A DNA stretch of 64,000 bases from Hydractinia symbiolongicarpus (taxonomy: Eukaryota > Cnidaria > Hydrozoa > Anthoathecata > Hydractiniidae). The notes below the pieces were generated by a model, which did not search any database, was not told where the DNA came from, and saw nothing but the letters and a program-made list of their open reading frames with translations. Made by a program: the position numbers and the translations under genes. This document shows, in pieces, positions 23,801-34,330 of the stretch. The first letter of the stretch is position 1. Each line of letters opens with the position of its first letter. The stretch is from the NCBI RefSeq assembly GCF_029227915.1, contig NC_079884.1:19902001-19966000 (forward strand). Reading direction: 5' to 3'.

Positions 23801-26800
23801 AGATAGAGAGAGAGATAAATGAGACAGCGCAGCTAGGCTGGACGCTTGAAACTTATCCAGGCTAAAACCTAAATCCTCGTTTTGACAGATTTTTTTCTGA
23901 GAACGAGGCTAAAATGAATTTTAAGCCAATAAGATTCCTAACAGTGCAACAAATTGTTTTATTAGCCAATGAACAATACTTTATTTGCTATCGAAAGTTA
24001 AGCTCGTGCAGTGTAGCATAATTAAGATCGTCTTATAATGCGCCATCTTTGATGTTATTAACGTTTCCCTTTATTAATTACGTCACTTCATTCTGTACAA
24101 TTTTGCAAGCACGTAGACTTAAGCTATATCCAGCAGAACTAATTAATTATTCATTGTTCAATTTAAGGAGGAATTGTTGAGGCTGAATATTTCTGGTGAA
24201 AGATAATGTTTTATAGCTATAAAATCGTGACAAGTGTGTTATAAAAAAAAAATTCAGAATATGTAGTCTGAAAATAGCCTCTCGTAACTGATTATGTAAA
24301 AAAGATTTGCTGCCACCGTTAAAGATAATTTCAAAGTTGTTTTTCACAGAAAAAGAGAAAATAGATAAATTTTCAGCCTTGCCGTTGTTCTTATTTTGTT
24401 TTCATTGTTCATCAATTTTCAGGTTTATTATTTTTCTTCTTTTAAAATTGTTCTTATAGAGAAATGAAGTTTATGTAAGTTAAATTAGCTATGATTTACA
24501 GTTACAATAATAATCAAAAATTGAATTTTAAAATTTTAGAATATTCAATGATTTTGTTCCCCCATATTACTCAGTCCTCTTCAAAGTTCAGTACTTTTCA
24601 GATTATTGCTAATGGCGGAAATTTTTAAGCTGCAGGGCTTCTTGTTCACTTTGGTTTCAAATACACCTCACCCAAATTGCATGACGTCATTAAAACATTT
24701 AAAAGCACAAAACACTTCTTATTCACATTTTTAAATAGATCCAGGAAAAATGAGTAAAACCTGAAAGTTTTGAGTTTTAAGGATGTTTTATACTGATTTT
24801 ATTGCCATTTAAGAAATTGATTTGGTTTAAAACGAGGCTATTCTTAGAAAGTGCGTAGTTTAAGGATTTGAACGTAACTTTAAAACTGCTTATGAATGTC
24901 ACGCTGAGACTTTAGGACTGCAAGTCTCGCAGATATGAAATCTGGCTCAATAGTTTTACCACCATGTGTATAATAAGCTAAGTGGTAACGTTCCCGCTTT
25001 GGAGGTTGATGGTCCCGAGATCAAAACCGATCATGTAGCATTTTTTCCCATATTTTTATACGGACCTTTCTATGCAAGCACCTGGCCAGACTCTTTTTAC
25101 TCTTCCCTATTTACAATTAGACGGATTATTTCTTTGCGTTTTGAAGTTAAGTGTAGTTCAGTTGTGTTTGATCACAAAGCTAGGCTACGAGATTCCTTTG
25201 ACTGGGGTTCGAACCTACATCAAACACTGCAGGCCCTCAAAATCAGTGAAAAATCCTATTGTGGGACAGGTACCTCAGCTCCTTATTAATATCTAGCCTC
25301 TACGAGTTAGATAAAAATTTTGTTGGAATACATAGTAGTAAATTTTAAGATAAACACATTTTGCGCTTTTTTTAGAAAAAATTCTGCATTATTTATAACA
25401 TAATTTTTTGCTTATTCCGTATTTTTTCGCTTTGTTAGTGTGGATGATAATGTTGTTTTTCACGAACCACCACAAATAGCAAGATGGGATGAGACGTCCC
25501 AACATTGGAGAACTAGTGGAATTACTGATTTCAGATATGAAACCGGTAAGTATTGAGAATCTAGTTACTCTGATCAAAAATGTTGAAAATTGCGTTTCCG
25601 AAATGCTTTTATATCCTGGAAACTGCTTTAATGTTTCGTTCTTATTGTTGTGAAAAGACGAATACTCGTATTGTGTTTTTTTTTTTTGCTTAATTTTTGG
25701 TGGCCGCTTTAATGACTTCTTATAATTTTCTAATTATAGATGAAAGAATGGTGTTTTTTAGAACTGCTTTTTTTGGTTCATTTGCTCTGATGCAGGTAAT
25801 ATTCATTCTAAGTTTCACAATATGTTTAAGTCCCAAACTGTTGTTCCAAGTTGTTTTTTCTTTTTGTTTTTTTTTTAAACTAGTTGGTAGCCCGTGGAAA
25901 ATTCCACGCATTCGTCCGTCCTTTTTACACTGCATTGCAGGCGTCTCGCTACTTGCGGTAACATTTTGCGTGACAGACAGACGTATACGGGTATTATAAT
26001 ATAGACTTGTCGTTAGCCCGTGGAGAAATCAACGGGTTCGTCCATCCTTTAAATTTACCCGCCGCAACAAAGTGGATAAAAATTTATCATATTTGATATT
26101 CGTGTTTCCGTAGCACGATTTTCTAACTCAGCGGGTGGTCCTGTTTGTATTATGCATTTCGTGTTTCCGTAACACGACGTTTTTCTCGCGCACAAACAGA
26201 CAGACGAAATACGTCTATTATTAAAGAGATAACCAGTGGAAAAATCCACGGGGACGCCCATCCTTTATATATCACATTTCGTCTTTCCGTAACAGGACGC
26301 GGTAACCCTTTTGAACACACAGACAAAATACGGCTATTATAATAGAGATGTTTGTGTATCCAATTTTCAAAGGAATCTTTATAACAGTTTTTTTTTCATT
26401 TTAAATAGGCTTCGGCCTAATCAAAATGGAAAAAACTGTTAATAAACGGGTTAATTAAGATGTTGTTGTATATGTTTTTAGGATATCTATCTCAACATGC
26501 CATTTCAATCGTGGCAACTTCGACCTACTTCATTAAATGAGTGCGTTTTAAATATTATTGGCGGTGAAACGGAAGTTGACATTGTAATCAAGGTAAAATG
26601 GAGGTAGATCTCCATGGTAAATTTTGAAATAATGCTCCGTAAGACCAAGGTCGAATTTCAAACCATTCCTGGCGTTCTGACCTCCCATTACTAACCCCTA
26701 AAGTTACCCGGGGCTTCCAAAAATTTCAAATAAATAAAATGCTGAAAATCGTTTGAAAGGTATAACCTTTTTTTGCTGCACTTAAAGCTCACCTCCCACT

Positions 26801-29800
26801 ATCAAACAACTTAAAGTGGCTACGAAACAAAAATCCTAATTCCCGCACATTCCCAAGAATGGCGTGTGATAAACAGACCACTCAAAATGTCAAGGTGCAA
26901 AGAATTATACACAAAGCCCTATAGACGTCTAGACAGCCTGTTTTTGAATAATTACTTTTTTTATGATGAATTTGCTATTTTTTATTTTTATTTTCTATAA
27001 AAAGAAAAATTTTCCTTCAGTATTCTTTTTGGCAGTAAAGTAAGCTGCGGTCTGTAAAATATATTAAAAATCAGTAAATCGAAAGTTTGTTTTCACGAGG
27101 GAACAGAGACAACACGAGGATCTGTATTTGTTAAATCATGCTTTATCTAGCTTTAAGAATGTAATTAATACCTCTATAAAAAGATTTTAAAGTCAATTGT
27201 TGTTGCTTAGACTGGCTTATGTACAATAAACTTATATGTTTCTATACAAAATTTCGAAGGATATAGCTAGCTAGTGAGATTTAGCTATTTCTCAAGTAGC
27301 GAGGATCGTGTTTGTTTCCATCTTGTGCCTGTACGTTATTTTACATTCACAACTACATTACAATACACTGATCTTGTATTATTTTGTTTTATGGGAATAT
27401 CGATTTACAAAGTTTTTTTCCGTTTAAATACATTTTGAATTTGTTTTTAGGAGGGATTGTGCTGTGTTACGTTTCCAACAGAAATGCAACAGCTGAAGTA
27501 TTTAACTAAAAAATGGATGGCTCCGAAAGAACTTTTAAAAGTAGGTTTTAGAGATTGCATCTAAAATTGTTTGCGATACCACGAATGTTACCATAGTTTT
27601 CGAGAGTGCATCTAAAATTGCTTACGACACGACAAAAGTTAACACAATCAAAACACTGCAACGCTGTATAATTCACAAGATTTTTCACAAAAGTTTTGTT
27701 TTTTAATCTTGTATAAACTGCGATTTGCCGACAAGGTGCTTTTTCAGTTGCTTGGTTACGCCAAATATAAAATTTGCGAAATCTTGCTTGTTTTTTCTGT
27801 AAACTCAAGTATTAACACAAGAAAGGTTGCAGCCCAAAAATAAAACAGGGCTTTTCGATAAGCTGCGAATGAAATAATTCTCGTATTTCAGATGTTGCGT
27901 TCATCCGGCGTAAATCTTTTTCCTTACGAAGATGGCGAAAAATACGTAAGCGTATGTAAAAAGGTTAGATTTTTAATGTCTGTTTTCATGTTTGTATTTC
28001 GACTTATTTAACCCACTCAACAGAGTTTAATCTTTTAAAATATGAACTAGTCTAAGCCAGTCAAGTTGATTTCCTTGATAAAAACTTTGTCTACCCTTGC
28101 CAATATAAACAATTTTTTCGTTATAGGTAGAGGGACTTGTTGGACCCCTTCATGAACAAATGGCTCTATCTGCGTCTGCTTTCTCGTATGCATGGAGTAA
28201 ATGGAACAGTGACATTGGTGAAGAGAAGGTGGTAGTGCAGGCTACTGAATGGGTGCAGACGTCACCACCTGACGAGGTAAATACACCAGGCCATGTTGTG
28301 ACCAAAATATCATACCAACGTAACTTCTCTGGTGTTGGTTTATATGTTACGACACAACGCCACCATTAATGAAATGTACCGTTTATTTGAAACGTATTTT
28401 GCTTGCGAAGAAACAATAGGATCTACTAAGTTTACAATACAGAACACAAGAACTACAAAAAAAGTTAAAGACCACAAAAGGGCGTCTGTTAAAAGAATCT
28501 TAACGGTCTTACGGCGTAAAGGTGTGTAAGTAACAAAGGGCGCAGTCTGTGTCGACTATTTTTGTCATGAACTTCCACGTATTTAAAAAACCTGGAATCT
28601 TTAAAAATGCGTGGCTATTTCACAATGACATGGTAGTCATCGCTTTAAAATTTTATAGTTTTGGAAAAATTTAAAATGTTATGTGGTTATAATGTAGGAA
28701 AGCAGCCTTTTTTATTCTTTTCGGAACTCGAGAATTGCTAAAGTGAACAAGAAAAGCAGAAAAATGGCATAAAATTGCCGACGTGAGAAAAATTTAACTT
28801 AAAAAGGATGACAAAACACTAAATAACATAAAAATTAGTCCAGATTTTAGAAGGCCTTTCTTTCTCAAAATGTTAAAGATGTTTGTTTTATTGATTTCAC
28901 CTCACAGTAATTATTTCAATATGATTTAGTGCAACATATGATCAGCATGCTGACTTACCTCTCTAAAATACTTATTACTGCTAATACAAACATACGATCC
29001 AGTAGAAAGGACTTTATTCGTAATAATTTTAGCGCATAACTATTTTTACACAGCGAAAAAATATCTACTTCACGCGAATTAATTGTCGCTTAATAGCAAT
29101 ATGAACGTATTTCAATATGAGCGTATTTCAATATGAACGTATTTCAATGTGAACGTATTTCAATATGAACGTATTTCAATATGAGCGTATTTCAATACGA
29201 ACGTATTTCAATGTGAACGTATTTCAATATGAACGTATTTCAATGTGAACGTATTTCAATATGAACGTATTTTAATATGAACGTATTTCAATACGAGCGT
29301 ATTTTAATATGAATGTATTTCAATATGAACGTATTTCAATATGAACGTATTTCAATGTGAACGTATTTCAATGTGAACGTATTTCAATATGAACGTATTT
29401 TAATATGAGCGTATTTCAATGTGAACGTATTTCAATGTGAACCTATTTCAATATGAACGTATTTCAATGTGAACGTATTTCAATATCAACATATTTCAAT
29501 ACTACAGAAATATGGCGGCGTGAACGATCATGCTCTCGATTTTGGCTGTTTTTGTAATTTGTCTTTAATTCAAGAAGCGACAGAAATGGAAATGGAAAAC
29601 ATATGCTGTCTAGAAATTTTGTTGTATCGTTACTTAGTACTAAAGGTTTATGGTTGCATCGTTTGAAAGTATCAAAGTTACCTAAAAAAAGTTTGTTTTT
29701 TATGTTAAAGATTTTATGTAGGGACATCGAAACCTGTCTTGGACCACTCACCCCCCCAAAATGATTTTCTTTATTTGCTGAAGGGGAAAGGAATTAAAAT

Positions 29801-32800
29801 AAATCATCAAATTATCATGGGATTATTTTGGAAGAGAGACATGTTACAAACATTGTTTACAAATGAAAACACGAAAGTTATTATAACTTTTTCAGAAACA
29901 CACATCAACCGTCAACAAACTCTAATCCACAAAGACAGACAAAATGGAGTCGCAATGTACTTATCCGACGACATAAAGTGGAAAAGAAGGTTTGATCTTG
30001 AAAATGAAGAAATCAAGTGTATTTGAATAGAAATTGAAATTTTTTAAGGGAAAAGTTTCTTATTGGTTGCATATATAGACCCCTGATACATCAAATTACT
30101 TGAAAAAGGATTTTAATAATTATTTGAACGATACACTGACAAATCTTAACGAAATTTCCATGAAAATACACCTCTTGGCAGATATGAACGTAAATTATCT
30201 TACAAAATCGAATCACAATGAAATAAAAGATCTATTTATTTCAGATGGTTTTGATCAAATCGTTAAATCACCAACACGTATAACAAAGGAAACAAAAACA
30301 CTAATCGATGTTATCTATACAAATAATCGCTCCCACGTGCACTCCACGAAAATATTCCATTGAGTGTTAGTGACCATGATTGAGTTGCGTGCACGCGTAA
30401 TTTGAACCATCATAAAGGACAACCACGAACAATGAAGTGTAGAGATTACTCAAAATACGACCACACAGTTTTCGCTTGCGAAGTTGGAGAATATGATTGG
30501 AATTTAGTTTATGTATCGAACAATGTGAACTTTGTATGGAGTTTTATTAAGAAAGCTCCTAAATCAATAATTGACAGGCACGCACCAATTATATCAAAGT
30601 GCATCAAAGGTAGAAGATGTGCACGGTTATCATATGAGCTCAAGTGTTCAATGAACGCAAGAGACAAAATGCTTCGAAAGGCGAGAAAAACAAATACAGA
30701 ATACGATTGGTCAACTTACAAACGGCTGAAAAATAAATTCATATAATAATAAAGTGAAACAGGTGAGGCAGAAATACATAAAGGCATGAAGATCTTGTGT
30801 TCGAAAATAGTAGAAACCCTAATAAATTCTGAAAATGTATTAAGGAAATCTTCCCAACAAAGGAATCATGCCCGTATCGGCAACACCCACTAATGAAAAT
30901 TCCAAAAGCTATTTGGCAGCAAACTCACTTTGCAGTTTTTTCACAAATGTGGCACAATCCTTGAAGACAAAGACTATTAAATTGAAAACATCCGCATGGG
31001 GAGGACCGTTACCACGAAGTCCTTCCAACCATGCTTTTGAATTCGACAATGTTAGTAGATTCTTTGTTAAAAAATCCTCGAGAAAACAGTACACACGCAA
31101 CTTACCACCTATCTCGAACGAAATAATACATTATCAAAACACCAGTTCGGATATCGACCTCAAAGATCAACCGAATTAGCAACCGTCCTGTTGACTGACA
31201 ACATCCGCAAGGCTGTAGATAAATCAAAAGTTGTTGGAGTGCTTTATATTGATTGGTCAAAAGCTTTTAACACTTTGAGTCATTCAATTCTTCTACACAA
31301 ACTAAGAAATGTGGGCATAAATGATACTACTCTTGATTGGTTTTCAGGTCATCTATTCAATAGGAAACAATTTTGGATGGTTGAGGAATCCAAATCTGAT
31401 TGTGTGAATATCGTTTGTGGGGTGCCCCAAGAGTCGATTTTGGGGCCCTTACTATTTTTGTTATATTTTAATGACTTTGAACATTGTTTAGTTAATTCGA
31501 AATCTTTGAATTTGACTGACGATACAGTAATTTATGTGGAAGGTAAAAACAAACACTTGATTAAAGATCAATTAAATGAAGATCTACAGTGTATTGCATC
31601 GTATTTACTTAACGAATTAGTGATCAATCTGAAAAAGGGAAAAACGGAAGCGATGATCTTTGGTACGGCTAAAAGGTTGACTAAATGTGGAAAAGATCTC
31701 TTGTTGCAGTACAATGGTGAAGAAATACAGAATACAGAATCGTACAAGTACTTAGGAATAGTTCCTAAGTACTTTAGATAGTTCTCTATCAATGTCCACC
31801 AACTTTAATAAAATGTACAAAAAAAACCATGTCAAAATTACGTATGCTTTTTACTTTGTGCAATTATCTCGACAAACCAACAATGAATAAGATCTTTCGT
31901 CGAACACAGTTGCAGAGACCAAGTTAACCGGTACCAATCAAACACCAGTCGCGAAAGAGATTAAAAAGCGTTCTGTTTTGCTTGTTCGAATGTGCTTAAA
32001 AAAATAAAGTTTGTGAAAATTTCAATAGCTATTTTAACATGATTTCCTACGATCGGGGAACAAGAAATAATGGTTGCATGCTGAAAATTCTATCAACGAA
32101 ATTGCCGTATGCCAAGTCTGATTTTTTCTGTATGGATACCAAACACAATAATGAACTTCCGATTAAAATTCGGAAAATAGAGAATTTTAATGATTTCAAA
32201 AGGAAAGTTTTTAATTTATATAATTACATTTTAATTTTATCTAGATTAAGTTTTTAAAGTCTTTTTTTTTGAGAGTCTAAAGTGTTAATATACTACTATA
32301 GTTGTGAATTTTTATCTTTCTTTTAGTACTTTTTAAATTTTTAATATTTTAACAGGGTGTTATTAATAGCATTGAAATACTTATCCTTTATAAAAATTGT
32401 TTAAAATAAAATAAAAATAAAATATGAACGTATTTCAATATGAACGTATTTCAATATGAACGTATTTAGCGCATATTACTTTTCGACAAGTTTAAGTTTT
32501 CTAGAAATAACAGGAAAACTGTAGTAAAACTCAAGCTTTTTTTAAGGGGAGGGTTGCTGTTATTACAATTAAACATGTCAGAAACCAAACATTTCCATAC
32601 GCGAAAAATCTGTTTCCGCATTTTTCTAACTTCAAACTCTTATTTAAGGACTCTTATCATTTATACATGGCTTCCACCAGAATCTGTTGCAAGCTTAAAA
32701 CTGTCGAGTTTTGTGAAGACTTTTCTACTGATGTCTATCCTGAATCACAGGTAAAATAAATTGTTAGTTTAGGTTTTTACGGCTGCTTTAATTATTCAAT

Positions 32801-33011
32801 TTGCAAAAGAGACCTGCGGCCGTTTTCCGTCAGTTATCTTTAAAATTGTTTTTGCGTATTGTCTGTTGATTAGATGCATCCAGATTTATATCACATGCTA
32901 CGCGATGGTGCAAGTGATAAAGCTAAAGAAAGATTACGAGATACATCTGTTGTTTTTATTGACTGTGTACATCAGTTACTAGATGCTACCAAGCTGTTTG
33001 TTTATTCGTGA
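14872..33011 (+). CDS. DNAI7: dynein axonemal intermediate chain 7 (CASC1)
   Basis: DNAI7 (CASC1; IC97-like in algae) binds tubulin and helps inner-arm axonemal dynein in motile cilia. Nineteen exons chain with consistent phase and GT-AG sites: 14938-15034, 15840-15931, 16494-16598, 17707-17847, 18944-19063, 19490-19659, 20596-20794, 20975-21058, 21174-21252, 23040-23240, 23382-23535, 25439-25545, 25740-25795, 26482-26592, 27451-27540, 27892-27963, 28127-28276, 32649-32750, 32874-33011. They give 755 residues, close to the family size. The N-terminus is a charged K/E/R coiled coil opening with LSKAEKEKLKKEE. The family signature WNRYLLCNGRPDP and INTFISLWRE lies in exon 4. The C-terminus ends DATKLFVYS. 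The start is uncertain: a 15-nt exon at 14872-14886 before a GTAAGT donor would add M-L-L-Y-K in frame. Introns host a SINE, Helitron-like copies and a LINE. Confidence 0.9.
17287..17343. repeat. 28-bp tandem duplication in DNAI7 intron
   Basis: The core TATACTGTGGATCTAAGGGG occurs twice, with about 28 bp between starts and near-identical flanks. It lies in the intron between DNAI7 exons 3 and 4. Confidence 0.85.
21868..22255 (+). mobile_element. tRNA-derived SINE, copy 2, with duplicated head
   Basis: This is the + strand copy of the SINE seen at 839-1184, inserted in the DNAI7 intron between exons 9 and 10. A boxes TAGTTTAATGG occur at 21876-21886 and again at 21920-21930, because the first 40 or so bases of the tRNA head are tandemly duplicated with a 44-bp period. 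The B box GGTTTGATTCC is at 21963-21973. The body and the ATCTATCT tail match copy 1. Confidence 0.85.
24500..24650 (+). repeat. dispersed repeat, copy 2 (partner at 4268-4410)
   Basis: Same orientation as copy 1. The strongest block runs TAATGGCGGAAAT through GCAGGGCTTCTT (about 24612-24646). It lies in the DNAI7 intron between exons 11 and 12. The family is unknown and no frame is present. Confidence 0.6.
25880..26005 (-). mobile_element. Helitron-like short element, copy B
   Basis: Reversed relative to copy A. The 3' CTAG is at 25880-25883, then a hairpin with arms CGTGGA (25893-25898) and TCCACG (25903-25908), then GTCCGTCC and CAGACAGACG, and a 5' side TATTATAATA. It is the first of three consecutive copies in the intron between DNAI7 exons 13 and 14. 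Confidence 0.6.
26010..26229 (-). mobile_element. Helitron-like short element, copy C, with internal duplication
   Basis: It begins at a CCCGTGGA/CAACGGG hairpin (second arm imperfect) and ends on the 5' side at AGAGA, which reads TCTCT on the - strand as in Helitron 5' ends. A TTCGTGTTTCCGTARCACG block is present twice, at about 26099 and 26159. This makes the copy about 90 bp longer than its neighbours. Confidence 0.6.
26231..26348 (-). mobile_element. Helitron-like short element, copy D
   Basis: It directly abuts copy C. Hairpin arms CGTGGA-like (AGTGGA) and TCCACGGGG lie near 26235-26252. The body has CCATCCTTTATAT and TTTCCGTAACAGGACG, and the 5' end reads TCTCTATTATAATAG on the - strand. 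Its organisation is the same as copies A and E. Confidence 0.65.
29098..29497. repeat. 16-bp minisatellite, 25 units
   Basis: The unit AATATGAACGTATTTC is repeated head to tail for 400 bp, which fits exactly 25 units. Variants are mostly AATGTGAAC, ATGAGC and TATTTT. It lies in the large DNAI7 intron between exons 17 and 18. Three more units occur at 32421-32468, on the other side of a LINE. It is a plain direct tandem array, not a CRISPR, because no spacers separate the units. Confidence 0.95.
29735..32420 (+). mobile_element. CR1/L2-like non-LTR retrotransposon, decayed
   Basis: Domains lie in the normal order. The APE-type endonuclease has SETHI, GCIYRPPD, LADMNVNYL and SPTRIT (29.75-30.36 kb). 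A linker region follows (30.40-30.75 kb). The reverse transcriptase (about 31.1-31.8 kb) has VLYIDWSKAF, GVPQESILGPLLFLLYFND and LTDDTVIYV, then SYKYLGI. The usual GVPQG is GVPQE and FADD is LTDD. Frames are broken at about 30025, 30360 and 31180, so the copy is dead. The 3' end is A-rich (AAAATAAAATAAAAATAA) and runs straight into minisatellite units. The 5' boundary is uncertain and may be at 29498. Confidence 0.85.
31149..31781 (+). pseudogene. LINE reverse-transcriptase palm remnant
   Basis: The longest intact part of the retrotransposon. Motif A keeps the aspartate in YIDWSKAF. The B-region GVPQESILGP has glutamate for glycine. Motif C is LTDDT with both aspartates kept. It is preceded by an ATVLLTDNIRKAV block that is in a different frame in its first residues. 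The endonuclease half upstream is in other frames, so no full-length protein can be made. Confidence 0.8.
32421..32468. repeat. 16-bp minisatellite, 3 units (distal part of the split array)
   Basis: Three units of AATATGAACGTATTT(C/A), identical in sequence and orientation to the 25-unit array at 29098-29497. They abut the A-rich 3' end of the LINE. The simplest reading is that the LINE inserted into a once continuous array. Confidence 0.9.
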
Positions 33012-33785
33012 ACAATGAATCATGGAGGTGTTTTTAGTTTTGTATACCAATTTTAAACACGTGGATCTTTTTCTGGAAGATTTACACTCAACTGATTTGC
33101 TACCCGTTATTTGCGAAACTTTTCAATTAGAACTTCTTTGTTTTTGCTTGTTTCACAGTCCAGCGTATATAATTACTTACCATAAATGACCATTTAATAG
33201 CCCTGTATGTTATTCGTAGGCGTTTTTTTGAAAGGGTCGTTATTTAAATGATCATTTTTTAAATGAAAAAGGTACAACTAACCAAAGGACTAAAAAAAGC
33301 GCCAAAGAAGATTCCACTGGAAGAAGTTAATTTAAGAACATTTTACTTTACATATTGCTGCTATAATTAACGAAAGATTGTAAAATTTCAACAATTTACT
33401 TTCTGAGATGACCGTAAGAGTTATTTTGTGATATGAACGGTTAATATAAGTTTTAGTCTACATAGCCTAATATATTCTGTTTGACTTGTATATTTTTATC
33501 CAAGAATATTTATTTAGAATGTGTCGATGAAGTAGTTTTAGTGCGGCCGACTTCGATGTTTTAGCTGTGTATGGCAGTGTGTATGACAGTGTTATAGCAT
33601 ACAAGCAGTATGCTATAAGCCTGATCTTCACGAGGCGAATTACTTTTTTCAGACGGGGCATGCGCACTGGTAGATGTTGCGCAATTTTGTTACTTTATTC
33701 TTTCTTTTTGTGTCATCCTTGCCATTACCACCATATTTGGTGTGTTTGCAAAATATGTCGATGATTGTTGTTGAAATTAACTATT
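33012..33785. other. 3' flank of DNAI7, no other gene recognised
   Basis: AT-rich sequence after the DNAI7 stop codon. A short Lys-rich frame near 33270-33345 has no family resemblance I can name. Confidence 0.4.
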
Positions 33786-34330
33786 TATTGCCGTAACCAC
33801 AATTTTAATATTTGGGGGGGGGGGGGGCGCCCCCATGGTGGGCGGCGAGTGGGAAAGTTTTAAAATTTACATCTCTAGATTGGCGGAAAATGCCCTTCCA
33901 GACGTCAACGATCTCAAATGTTAAAAAACGCGATAAATGTTTCGGTATTTTTGTAATTTAGAAAAGCTGCATTGTTTAATTGGTATTGGTATCAATATTT
34001 AGATAAAAACTTCCATCAGAAACCAAAAGATAGAAAGAGAGACGTATTTCATTACACGACTACAATAATATAAAAAATGATAAGAACACCAGAATTTTTA
34101 ACGGTCCCGGCACTTTTACATCACATTTGGACTTGTGTTGCCACCCCGCTTAAAACATTCAGTGATTTTGACCATGAGTAGAACATCTGTTCCATGTTTT
34201 TCATTTTTCTCTGTCTCTCTCTTTCTCTGACTCTCTTCCTTTCTTTTATTTCTTTCTCTCTTTTTTTTTTCAGTAGGAAAATTATTGGGCGGGGCCTGTG
34301 CCCCCCTGCCCCCTGGTGGTTACGGCAATG
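33786..34330. mobile_element. 545-bp TIR element, non-autonomous
   Basis: The terminus ATTGCCGTAACCAC (33787-33800) is repeated inverted as GTGGTTACGGCAAT (34316-34329). G-rich (33815-33835) and C-rich (34302-34313) tracts follow at corresponding places. CTATT lies immediately outside both ends (33781-33785 and 34331-34335) and could be a 5-bp target duplication. No transposase frame is present. The superfamily is not assigned. Confidence 0.6.

Noticed and set aside
28332-28529. 65-codon open frame in DNAI7 intron 17, followed by a GTAAGT-like donor
   Set aside because: It tempted me as an extra exon, but exons 17 and 18 already join in phase and DNAI7 has no such segment. I know no family for it.
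29098-29497. Regular repeats resembling a CRISPR array
   Set aside because: Units are contiguous 16-mers without spacers and lie in a eukaryotic intron, so this is a minisatellite.
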